A stretch of 14,439 nt of DNA from an uncultured Muribaculaceae bacterium. Lineage in GTDB: Bacteria; Bacteroidota; Bacteroidia; Bacteroidales; Muribaculaceae. Made by a program: the position numbers and the translations under genes. Positions 1 through 6,713 of the stretch are shown piece after piece; position 1 is the stretch's first letter; every line of letters begins with the position of its first letter. Where the stretch lies: NCBI GenBank assembly GCA_910583775.1, contig CAJTYD010000035.1, positions 1-14,439 of the forward strand. The letters are read 5' to 3'. The notes beneath the pieces were generated by a model. The model did not search any database and was not told the origin of the DNA. It worked only from the letters and a program-made list of their open reading frames with translations.

Positions 1-63
1 CTCTTGCATAATCGGGAGGATTTGGTTAACTTTGACCGAGTCCTTGGAATTAGTAATTTTCAT
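1..63 (-). CDS. Possible 5' end of a divergent gene, cut by the window edge
   Basis: An ATG at 63-61 on the minus strand opens a frame that stays open for all 21 codons to the window edge (begins MKITNSKDSV). I do not recognise the protein. An open frame of 21 codons arises by chance fairly often, so the case rests mainly on position. It diverges from the peptidase gene and lies about 50 bases downstream of a minus-strand TATATTTG element (124-117). A rival reading is that this stretch is untranslated leader of the plus-strand gene. The sequence to the left would settle it. Confidence 0.3.
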   Translation of the reverse strand, partial: MKITNSKDSVKVNQILPIMQE

Positions 64-102
64 GTGAAAAAGCGGCTAAACTTTTCCTTTAAATTACTAA
101 TT
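48..102. repeat. Inverted repeat with 12-base arms
   Basis: AATTAGTAATTT at 48-59 is the exact reverse complement of AAATTACTAATT at 91-102, with 31 bases between. Read as minus-strand RNA, the arms would enclose an AAAGGA purine tract and the ATG at 63-61, with one arm made of codons 2-5 of the possible divergent gene. Read as plus-strand RNA, it would be a leader hairpin upstream of the peptidase. The arms are A/T-rich, so the stem is only moderately stable. The repeat itself is directly visible; any regulatory role is inference. Confidence 0.5.
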
Positions 103-116
103 TTCAGGGACCTTTG

Positions 117-124
117 CAAATATA
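117..124 (-). promoter_or_regulatory. Candidate -7 element, minus strand
   Basis: The minus strand reads TATATTTG, a full match to the Bacteroidota -7 consensus TAnnTTTG. It would place a transcript start near 110 and a leader of about 47 bases before the ATG at 63. No TTTG is seen at the expected -33 distance, so support is partial. Confidence 0.3.
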
Positions 125-235
125 ATTACCTAAAATTTAACTGTTTAACAGCATGATTTCAATTTTTGTCATGTACTAAAGTCACAAATAATAACATTTC
201 AAGTCTATATATTGAAGCAAACAAAAGTTTTAACA

Positions 236-2278
236 ATGAAAGCAAGAACAACTTTATTTATCGCTTCCCTCTGCATGGCATCCACATGCCTGTTTGCACA
301 GGAACATCTGAAGAGTCTTGACGCCAAAGGAATCGACAATACTATTCCTGCAAAGAAAGACTTCTACAGCCATGTCAACAAAAAATGGATGGATTCTCAT
401 CCTCTTACCGCGGAGTATTCCCGCTACGGACAGTTCAACATTCTCAATGACTCTTCTGAAAACAGAGTCAAGAGAATCGTTACAGGATTGGCCGCCAGGA
501 ATCCGCAGAAAGGAACGAACGCATATAAGATCGCCACATTGTATGAGACAGGCATGGATTCGGTAAGAAGGAATAAGCTTGGGGCCTCTCCCATCAAGGC
601 AGATCTCTCTAAAATCGAAAATACCCCTGCTGAAGGGATGACCGACCTCTTCCTCTGGATGCTTAAGAACTACGGCTCGCCGCTTATCAGCGCTGGCCCG
701 CAGGAGGATCTTGCCAACAGTCAGGTTTACGCAATGTATGTCGGGGGAGCCGGACTCGGCCTGGGCGACCGCGACTACTACCTGAAAGATGACAAACGCA
801 ACAAAGAGGTAAGGGCGGCATATCAGAAACTGATCGAAAGCCAGATGAAGCTTGCCGGCTACTCTTCAAAAGATTCGAAAAGAATCGCCAGGAATGTCCT
901 CAAGATCGAGACATTGATCGCAGATTCGACCTGGACAAGAGAGGAAAGCCGCAACATTCCGGCCATGTATAATCCCCGTTCGATCAAGCAGCTTAAGGAA
1001 TCATATCCTAATCTTCCCTGGGACCGTCTGTTTATCGAGACAATGGGAATCCAGACTCCCGAACAGGTGATCGTCACCAATCCCAACACGGTTAAACAGG
1101 GCGACAACCTGATGAAGTCGCTCACAGACCGTGAGAAAAAGGACCTTTACCTCTGGGAATATGTTTCCGGCGCATCTCCCTATCTGAGCGATGCTTTCTC
1201 CGACGCCGCCTTTGAGTTCAACAAGGTGATGAGCGGTGTTCAGGAGCAGCGTCCCCGCTGGAAGAAAGCTCTCGGTATCACCGAGGGTATCATGGGCGAG
1301 GGAATCGGCGAACTTTATGTTGCCGAGTATTTCCCCGAAAGCTCCAAGAAATATATGGAAGGCCTTGTAGAGAATCTTCGAAACGCGCTTGGCAAACATA
1401 TCATCAATCTTCCATGGATGAGCGACGACACCAAAGTGCAGGCAATGAAGAAACTCAACTCGATCACTGTGAAGATAGGCTATCCCGACAAATGGAAAGA
1501 CTATTCCAAACTCACGGTAGATCCCTCTCTCTCTTATTGGGAGAATGTCCACAACGCACAGATGTGGGCCCAGGAACGCTATCTTGAGAAATGGGGCAAG
1601 CCTGTCGACCGCACTGAATGGGGAATGACTCCTCAGACAATCAATGCCTACTACAACCCGCTCAACAACGAGATCGTGTTCCCGGCAGGCATCCTGCAGG
1701 CTCCTTTCTTTGATCCGGCATCGAGCGACGCCGAGAATTACGGCGGCATCGGCGTTGTGATCGGCCATGAGCTCACCCACGGATTCGATGACCAGGGCCG
1801 TAACTTCGACGCCAACGGAAACATGGCCAACTGGTGGACTGCGAAAGACGCCGAGGAATTCCAGAAACTGACAAACGGTCTGGTGGAGCAATACGGCGCC
1901 GTGGAAGTTCTTCCCGGACTTCAGGCCAACGGTGAATACACACTCGGCGAGAACATCGCCGACCAGGGTGGCCTCCGCATCGCCATGACAGCGTTCCTCG
2001 ACTCGCAGAAGAAAAAAGGCGTTGACGTGACATCCGAAAGCGCGAAGATCGACGGTTTCGATCCCATTCAGGTATTCTATCTGAATTTCGCCAATCTCTG
2101 GGCAAACAACATCCGTGATGAGGAAATCCGTCGCCTCACGGCCGGAGACGTCCATTCTCTGGGCATCAACCGGGTGAATGTCTCGCTCAAGAATCTCGCA
2201 CCCTTCTTCAAGGCATTCGGCATTGTCGAGGGAGACCCCATGTTCAGACCTGAGTCTGAAAGGGTTATTATCTGGTAA
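236..2278 (+). CDS. pepO: Secreted M13 family zinc metallopeptidase (neprilysin/PepO-like)
   Basis: The product is a 680-residue zinc endopeptidase that probably cleaves peptides in the periplasm or at the cell surface. Residues 1 to about 22 form a signal peptide (MKARTTLF..., cleavage likely after LFA). The N-terminal M13 domain covers roughly residues 40-420 and the catalytic domain 465-680. The HExxH motif is HELTH at 511-515 (zinc ligands H511 and H515, catalytic E512). ENIAD at 572-576 gives the third ligand E572 and D576. NAYY at 470 is the substrate-backbone motif, and H640 with R646 match the spacing of the neprilysin transition-state and carboxylate-binding pair. The C-terminal Trp is kept but the Cys of the eukaryotic ending is absent, as expected in bacteria. 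An in-frame TTG at 212 would add eight residues before the signal peptide; the ATG at 236 fits better. No convincing promoter with both boxes is visible just upstream. The exact substrate is unknown. Confidence 0.95.
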   Translation: MKARTTLFIASLCMASTCLFAQEHLKSLDAKGIDNTIPAKKDFYSHVNKKWMDSHPLTAEYSRYGQFNILNDSSENRVKRIVTGLAARNPQKGTNAYKIATLYETGMDSVRRNKLGASPIKADLSKIENTPAEGMTDLFLWMLKNYGSPLISAGPQEDLANSQVYAMYVGGAGLGLGDRDYYLKDDKRNKEVRAAYQKLIESQMKLAGYSSKDSKRIARNVLKIETLIADSTWTREESRNIPAMYNPRSIKQLKESYPNLPWDRLFIETMGIQTPEQVIVTNPNTVKQGDNLMKSLTDREKKDLYLWEYVSGASPYLSDAFSDAAFEFNKVMSGVQEQRPRWKKALGITEGIMGEGIGELYVAEYFPESSKKYMEGLVENLRNALGKHIINLPWMSDDTKVQAMKKLNSITVKIGYPDKWKDYSKLTVDPSLSYWENVHNAQMWAQERYLEKWGKPVDRTEWGMTPQTINAYYNPLNNEIVFPAGILQAPFFDPASSDAENYGGIGVVIGHELTHGFDDQGRNFDANGNMANWWTAKDAEEFQKLTNGLVEQYGAVEVLPGLQANGEYTLGENIADQGGLRIAMTAFLDSQKKKGVDVTSESAKIDGFDPIQVFYLNFANLWANNIRDEEIRRLTAGDVHSLGINRVNVSLKNLAPFFKAFGIVEGDPMFRPESERVIIW

Positions 2279-2297
2279 ACCAATCATTCAATAATCC

Positions 2298-2323
2298 GGG
2301 CGACCGGGAATTCCCGGTCGCCC
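2298..2323 (+). terminator. Perfect 26-base palindrome after the peptidase gene
   Basis: Thirteen bases (GGGCGACCGGGAA) are followed immediately by their exact reverse complement. In RNA this gives an 11-bp, GC-rich stem with an AATT loop, starting 19 bases after the peptidase stop and ending 19 bases before the next ATG. No T-run follows, so it is not a textbook intrinsic terminator. It may partially terminate, protect the upstream mRNA 3' end, or bind a dimeric protein. No TAnnTTTG element lies between the two genes, so the downstream gene may depend on read-through past this structure. Confidence 0.5.
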
Positions 2324-2342
2324 ATCCATAAACTCCTGTAAT

Positions 2343-3794
2343 ATGAAAACTATAAGTAAGCACTCACTGCTCTCGGTTTTTGCAGTGCTTCTTGTCTCCG
2401 CATGTGCCATGACATCCCGGGCATACGGCAGAAACACTATCACGGCAAACGGAAAGACCGTTGAAAAAAACTATAGCAAGATTTTCCCCGATCTCTCGGA
2501 TATAAGAGAGATATATCTGAACGGAATGGCAGACGTCAGGTTCACCCAGGGGCCGAGAACATCAATCACTGCCAAAGGCTCCTCAAACGTGATTGAATTC
2601 CTTCATATCAGACAAAAAGGGAAAACGCTTACATTCTCTGAAAAGGGATTACAGGAAAAAGGCATCAACCTGCGGGAATATGATGTTGTGGTCTATGTCA
2701 CCCTTCCGACTCTCGACAAGGTTTCACTGAGCGGTACCGGTGATTTCAGCTTTACCAACACATTTCAGGGAAACAGACTGGAACTCGTTCTCAACGGAAC
2801 CGGCGACATCTCCCTTCCTAATTTTAAGTCAGGTGATCTAAATGTCGTCATCGGAGGCACCGGCGACATAAAATGTTCCGGCATGACAGGTGAAGCCACC
2901 CTTTCAGTGAGAGGTACGGGCGACATCGATGCCAGCATCAAGGGGCTGAGCAGTGTCTATGCCTCGGTTTCCGGCACCGGCGACATCAATCTTTCGGGAG
3001 ATACCTATTCGGCAAAATACACCTCCTCCGGCACCGGAGATATCTACGCAAGAAAAATGATAGCTCATGACGTCAATGCCTCTGCCAGCGGCACCGGCGA
3101 CATCACCTGCTATGCCTCCGACTCCTTCACCGGCTACAACACGACCATGACGTCGATCACTTGCTACGGCAACCCGCAGGAACGGAATCTGAAGTCGGAC
3201 AAATATTCCTTCCCGAGCGGATCGGGGAACAGTGCGCGCATTTCCCCCAAGACCAGAAAGAATATCCGCAAGCAGGCAGAATATGCACGCCAGCAGGCAG
3301 AATATGCGCGTCGGCAGGCGGAATTCGCACGCCAACAGGCAGAGTTTGCACGCAAACAGGCGGATTTCCAGCGCCGGCAGGCTGAATTTGAGCGAAAAAA
3401 GAGGGAGGCATACGATGATAGCGAAATGGCCATTGCAATGAAAACAGCCGACCAAGCCATTAAGAGAGCCCGCAAAGCAGGCGTAAAGGGGGAACTTTAT
3501 ACCGACATAAATACGAATGTCAACGAGGTTATCATAATGGACAAAAATGGGAAAGAGGTTTCCAGGTCTTATTACACCTACCCTACTAAATCAAAATCGT
3601 CTTCCTACTCTTCATCCTCCTCATCCAGGTCAAAGTCGAAATCAAAGACGAAATCAAAGACAAGGAAAAAGACCATTAACGGAAACGAGATCGTTCAAAC
3701 CCGGACCGTCGTTCACGATGACGGGAGCGTAACGACGACTTACACCGACAGCAAGGGCAACGAATATGTTGAATTTACTCCTGCAGGGGAATAA
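2343..3794 (+). CDS. Exported DUF2807 (GIN domain) protein with coiled coil and basic tail
   Basis: The 483-residue product has an export signal at residues 1 to about 28. The stretch V18-S19-A20-C21 is an acceptable lipobox, but no acidic surface-export signal follows it, so either a lipoprotein or a soluble periplasmic form is possible. Residues of about 40-260 match the DUF2807 'putative auto-transporter adhesin, head GIN' family. From residue 131 there are seven GTGD(I/F) motifs, 19-21 residues apart, the last at 250; this is the rung pattern of a beta helix. Residues 309-357 are seven-residue repeats of the R-x-Q-A-E-[YF]-A type and should form a charged coiled-coil or single alpha helix. 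Residues 416-444 are Ser/Lys/Thr-rich and basic. A short C-terminal piece contains a DDGSVTTTY-type strand pair. The family's function is not established. The basic tail and helix could bind the envelope, peptidoglycan or anionic polymers, but that is inference. It follows the peptidase on the same strand with a 64-base gap. Confidence 0.85.
   Translation: MKTISKHSLLSVFAVLLVSACAMTSRAYGRNTITANGKTVEKNYSKIFPDLSDIREIYLNGMADVRFTQGPRTSITAKGSSNVIEFLHIRQKGKTLTFSEKGLQEKGINLREYDVVVYVTLPTLDKVSLSGTGDFSFTNTFQGNRLELVLNGTGDISLPNFKSGDLNVVIGGTGDIKCSGMTGEATLSVRGTGDIDASIKGLSSVYASVSGTGDINLSGDTYSAKYTSSGTGDIYARKMIAHDVNASASGTGDITCYASDSFTGYNTTMTSITCYGNPQERNLKSDKYSFPSGSGNSARISPKTRKNIRKQAEYARQQAEYARRQAEFARQQAEFARKQADFQRRQAEFERKKREAYDDSEMAIAMKTADQAIKRARKAGVKGELYTDINTNVNEVIIMDKNGKEVSRSYYTYPTKSKSSSYSSSSSSRSKSKSKTKSKTRKKTINGNEIVQTRTVVHDDGSVTTTYTDSKGNEYVEFTPAGE
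3267..3413 (+). repeat. Seven tandem 21-base coding repeats
   Basis: Seven consecutive 21-base units encode RKQAEYA, RQQAEYA, RRQAEFA, RQQAEFA, RKQADFQ, RRQAEFE and RKKREAY. The first six are clearly related at DNA level (CGCxxxCAGGCxGAxTxTGCx); the seventh is degenerate. The length is a multiple of three, so copy-number change by slippage would keep frame and alter the helix by about 1 nm per unit. Confidence 0.85.
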
Positions 3795-3796
3795 GC

Positions 3797-3840
3797 GAGC
3801 CGAATTTACCGATAAGAGAGCCGAAAAATAACCGATAAAA
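3797..3840. repeat. Imperfect tandem duplication before the terminator
   Basis: GAGCCGAATTTACCGATAAGA (split here as GAGCCGAATTT plus ACCGATAAGA, 3797-3817) is followed directly by a diverged copy (GAGCCGAAAAAT plus AACCGATAAAA, 3818-3840). It lies between the DUF2807 stop and the terminator stem and codes for nothing visible. It may be a slippage product. Confidence 0.55.
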
Positions 3841-3885
3841 GAACGGGCCTACGGAAAAATCCGTAGGTCCGTTCTATTTATTTTT
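3841..3885. terminator. Bidirectional intrinsic terminator
   Basis: The arm GAACGGGCCTACGGA (3841-3855), loop AAAA and arm TCCGTAGGTCCGTTC (3860-3874) form a 15-bp stem with one G-U pair. It is followed by a T-rich run (3875-3885). On the minus strand the same stem has one A-C mismatch and is followed by TTTTATCGG and another T-run. It sits 46 bases after the DUF2807 stop and about 50 bases past the prs stop, so it suits ending both convergent transcripts. Confidence 0.85.
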
Positions 3886-3924
3886 GAATTCCGCGGTATT
3901 CGCAGAAACAAATGGGTTTCTAAA

Positions 3925-4869
3925 TTATTTGAAAAGATACTGCGAGGAAATCGACTGGTTGTTGTGGATTCTTCTGATTGTGTCGGCGAAGAGTTTAGCA
4001 ACAGGAAGGATTGTAGCTTTCGGATTCTCCTTGATATAAGGAATGGAATCGGTGAAGATAATCTCCTCAAGGCCGCAGTTCTTGACATTTTCAGTAGCGG
4101 GATCGCTCATCACGGGATGGCTGCAGAGGGCCCTGACAGATTTTGCGCCGTAAGTCAGAAGAAGATCACTTGCCTTTGTGATTGTGCCGGCTGTATCGAC
4201 TATATCGTCGATCAGGACCACATTCTTGTCGGCTACATCACCGATAACGGTCATTTTGTCGACAACGTTCGCTTTTGCACGCTGTTTGTGGCAAAGCACC
4301 AGAGGCACATCGAAATACTTGGCATAGGAATTAGCTCGTTTAGCACCGCCGACATCGGGAGAGGCGATTACCATATCCTTGAGGTGCAGGCTTTCGAGAT
4401 AAGGAATGAAGATAGATGATGCATAAAGGTGATCAACCGGAACATCAAAGAAGCCCTGGATCTGGTCGGCGTGAAGGTCCATGGTGATCAATCTGTCGAT
4501 ACCGGCAACACTGAGGAGGTCGGCGACGAGTTTGGCAGCAATAGAGACGCGCGGCTTATCCTTGCGGTCCTGGCGTGCCCATCCAAAATAAGGAACAACT
4601 GCGATGATCGAGGCGGCGGAAGCACGTTTGGCGGCATCTATCATAAGCAGAAGCTCCATGAGATTGTCGCTGTTCGGAAAAGTTGACTGAACAAGATAAA
4701 CCTCGCTTCCTCGGATGGATTCCTCGAATGAAACTTCAAATTCTCCGTCGGCAAAACGCTCCCTGTTCATTTTACCGAGTTCAATACCAAGTTCTTTGCA
4801 TATCGACTCTCCTAAATATTTTGATGAAGTGCCGGCAAAAACTTTAATTGGAGGTAGACTATTACTCAT
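3925..4869 (-). CDS. prs: Ribose-phosphate pyrophosphokinase (PRPP synthetase)
   Basis: This cytoplasmic enzyme transfers pyrophosphate from ATP to ribose 5-phosphate, giving PRPP and AMP. PRPP feeds purine, pyrimidine, NAD, histidine and tryptophan synthesis. At 314 residues it has normal class I length. The ATP-side block FGWARQDRK is at 95-103, DLHADQIQGFF at 131-141 carries the catalytic-site H133, and the PRPP/ribose-phosphate loop VLIDDIVDTAGT is at 218-229. The flexible-loop basic segment HKQRAKAN is at 194-201. The ATG at 4869 gives a standard N-terminus (IKVFAGTSS). There is no Shine-Dalgarno site, which is usual in Bacteroidota. It appears to be transcribed alone, from a promoter near 4925-4932 and ending at the shared terminator at 3841-3885. 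It converges on the DUF2807 gene. Confidence 0.97.
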   Translation of the reverse strand: MSNSLPPIKVFAGTSSKYLGESICKELGIELGKMNRERFADGEFEVSFEESIRGSEVYLVQSTFPNSDNLMELLLMIDAAKRASAASIIAVVPYFGWARQDRKDKPRVSIAAKLVADLLSVAGIDRLITMDLHADQIQGFFDVPVDHLYASSIFIPYLESLHLKDMVIASPDVGGAKRANSYAKYFDVPLVLCHKQRAKANVVDKMTVIGDVADKNVVLIDDIVDTAGTITKASDLLLTYGAKSVRALCSHPVMSDPATENVKNCGLEEIIFTDSIPYIKENPKATILPVAKLFADTIRRIHNNQSISSQYLFK

Positions 4870-4897
4870 TGGTTGGTTGATTTGAGATTATAAGCAG

Positions 4898-4915
4898 TGA
4901 ATCGTATACGACTCA
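4898..4915. promoter_or_regulatory. 18-base near-perfect palindrome in the prs leader
   Basis: The sequence TGAATCGTATACGACTCA is symmetrical except for one base pair (A4901 against C4912), around a perfect TCGTATACGA core. It lies about 30 bases before the prs ATG and just downstream of the expected transcript start. It could be an operator for a dimeric repressor or a small 5' hairpin. The symmetry is seen directly; the role is inferred. Confidence 0.4.
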
Positions 4916-4924
4916 TTACTTCCG

Positions 4925-4932
4925 CAAAATTA
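4925..4932 (-). promoter_or_regulatory. prs promoter, -7 element
   Basis: The minus strand reads TAATTTTG, a full match to TAnnTTTG. It would start the transcript near 4918 with a leader of about 50 bases. The -33 region is T-rich but has no exact TTTG at 19-21 bases; the nearest TTTG is only 12 bases away. Confidence 0.5.
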
Positions 4933-4976
4933 TAACTTATTTTTCAAAAATGTAAAAGAAATTTTATTTATTCTTT

Positions 4977-5007
4977 AAAACTCCCCTATTTTTTCTTTCT
5001 GAGGGGA
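4977..5007 (-). terminator. Weak candidate terminator after the GH13 gene
   Basis: On the minus strand TCCCC (5007-5003, in the last codons) can pair with GGGGA (4986-4982) across a 16-base loop, followed by GTTTT. The stem is only 5 bp, so this is a poor terminator. No better one is seen between the gene and the prs promoter. Confidence 0.2.
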
Positions 5008-6677
5008 AGGATCAGTGAGTCGTAGGCGCCGATGTGCAATTTAATGTCATCGGTCCGCGATACGATGAATGTATGGGAATTCTCCCAAAGAAGGTCTTTT
5101 GTTGTCTGTTCGCACTCCTCGAGTCCGGCGAGATCTATGGCCAGGTCAGGCAGCTTCACCGACAGATCGTATTCCTTAGAATCGAAATTGGCGATGATCA
5201 GCAATGCCTCGGCGTCGCAATGGCGGATAAAGGCATACTGCCGATGGGGATTGAACGCCGGATTCCTCAGATTGACATACATAAGGTCGAAAAACGCTCC
5301 CTCCCTTATCGCCTTCCTAAGGTTGCAGAGATTCAGACATTTCTTATACATCGCACGAAGCCATTTCTCCTGTTTTGAAAGCTTCGAAACGGAGCATTTT
5401 CCTCCGTCATACCATCTTCTCAGCGTGGAATAGCTCCAGTAATCGAAAATCGTCGAACGGTCGTTGTCGCCGGCGAAACCTTCATTGTCTCTTGCCATCT
5501 CACCCAATTCCTGACCATAATATATCATGAACGGGCCTTTCGACATCATCGAGCTCACAACAAGAGAAGGGACAACCTTCGCAGGATCTCCTGCGTAGGC
5601 CCTGGAGGCAAACCTGACTTCATCATGGTTTTCGAGGAAATTAAGCATGCTGTCGCCTATTCCGTCAACCCGCTGCCAGCAGGAGGTGAGCTGTGCGGCC
5701 GAGACGTTGTGTTTCTCAATGCCTACAAGCGTATCATAGAGATTGACTTTGTCATAAAGATAGTCGAAATGACAGTAATCAAGGAATGTGCGGTAAAGAT
5801 TCGTGTCATATATCTCGCCGATGAATATCATGTCGGGATAATCCTTCTTCACCTGAGGAATGGCCCAGTGCCAGAATTCGACAGGCACCATAAATACCAT
5901 GTCGCAACGGAAACCGTCTATTCCTTTCGAGGCCCAGAACCTGAGGATATGAAGCATCTTCAGCCAGGTGTCGGGAACGGGATCGAAGCGGCGGGAATGA
6001 TCTCCCGGATCGTAGCCGTAATTCAGTTTCACCGTCTCATACCAGTCGTTACGGCCGCAGAATGCCGTGAAACAGTCGTTGCCGGTAGCTTTAGCCGGAA
6101 ACTCGACGTATGGTATGCTTCCTTCCTCGTCCAACGGGAAATCAGGCGAGAACTGCTGGTTGACTATATAATAGTAGTTATTGGAGGGAGAAAAAAACTT
6201 GCTGTAGTCATCCTCTGAGCCGAAATCCTTGATCCCCAAGGGAGCATTGTCGGAATGATAAACCCTCGCCGTGTGATTGGGAACGAAATCTATAATAACC
6301 TTCATCCCTTCGTTGTGAATTCTTTTCACAAGACTGAGAAACTCGTCCATTCTCTTGTCGAGATTCTCGGCGAGTGACGGGGCTACGTCATAATAATCCT
6401 TGATGGCGTATGGAGATCCAGCCTCACCCTTTACAACATTGGGATTGTCGGCGGGGATGTCGCCGAATGCCGTTTTGGTAGCCATTTCTATCAGGCCGGT
6501 GAGCCAGATGCAGTTAACACCTAATTCTGAAAGAGATTTAATCACTTTGTTAGTGATCTGGTTTAGCTTGCCACTGCCGTTCTGCTCGTATGTGCCTCCG
6601 GGCACGCAGTTGGCGTTCATATTGGTGAATACCCGTGGAAAAGTCTGGTAGATTATCAGTTTCCGGTTATTATCCAT
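4986..6677 (-). CDS. Cytoplasmic GH13 alpha-amylase family glycosidase
   Basis: The product has 563 residues and all four GH13 regions. Region I is DFVPNH at 130-135. Region II is GFRCD at 255-259 with nucleophile D259. Region III is FIGE at 285-288 with acid/base E288. Region IV is FLENHD at 347-352 with transition-state stabiliser D352. The catalytic barrel covers roughly residues 5-420. The C-terminal part (about 470-560), with LLIIANF and a final LILPL strand, is a typical beta-sandwich domain C. There is no signal peptide, so it likely acts in the cytoplasm on imported malto-oligosaccharides or stored glycogen. Hydrolase or transferase activity cannot be decided from sequence. It is last in the minus-strand cluster, 36 bases after the patatin gene, with no susC/susD or regulator nearby, so it is not a classical polysaccharide utilization locus. 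The start at 6677 is the natural one, since the barrel begins within ten residues. Confidence 0.92.
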   Translation of the reverse strand: MDNNRKLIIYQTFPRVFTNMNANCVPGGTYEQNGSGKLNQITNKVIKSLSELGVNCIWLTGLIEMATKTAFGDIPADNPNVVKGEAGSPYAIKDYYDVAPSLAENLDKRMDEFLSLVKRIHNEGMKVIIDFVPNHTARVYHSDNAPLGIKDFGSEDDYSKFFSPSNNYYYIVNQQFSPDFPLDEEGSIPYVEFPAKATGNDCFTAFCGRNDWYETVKLNYGYDPGDHSRRFDPVPDTWLKMLHILRFWASKGIDGFRCDMVFMVPVEFWHWAIPQVKKDYPDMIFIGEIYDTNLYRTFLDYCHFDYLYDKVNLYDTLVGIEKHNVSAAQLTSCWQRVDGIGDSMLNFLENHDEVRFASRAYAGDPAKVVPSLVVSSMMSKGPFMIYYGQELGEMARDNEGFAGDNDRSTIFDYWSYSTLRRWYDGGKCSVSKLSKQEKWLRAMYKKCLNLCNLRKAIREGAFFDLMYVNLRNPAFNPHRQYAFIRHCDAEALLIIANFDSKEYDLSVKLPDLAIDLAGLEECEQTTKDLLWENSHTFIVSRTDDIKLHIGAYDSLILPLRKKK

Positions 6678-6713
6678 TTTAATTATAAGATTACGATTAT
6701 ATTACACTATGTT

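Noticed and set aside
3..34. Plus-strand promoter-like pair CTTG, 20 bases, TAACTTTG that could drive the peptidase gene
   Set aside because: It would give a leader of nearly 200 bases and lies inside the possible divergent reading frame. The -33 box is imperfect. It is kept only as an alternative.
1001..2287. Long open frame of 428 codons on the minus strand, opposite the peptidase gene
   Set aside because: The composition is that of an antisense shadow, with no recognisable domain. The plus-strand M13 gene explains the whole region.
3267..3413. CRISPR array or non-coding satellite suggested by regular 21-base repeats
   Set aside because: The repeats are contiguous without spacers, in frame, and encode a consistent heptad within a larger gene.
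5625..6218. 197-codon plus-strand frame within the GH13 gene
   Set aside because: It overlaps the catalytic barrel coding sequence on the other strand and shows no protein family features.
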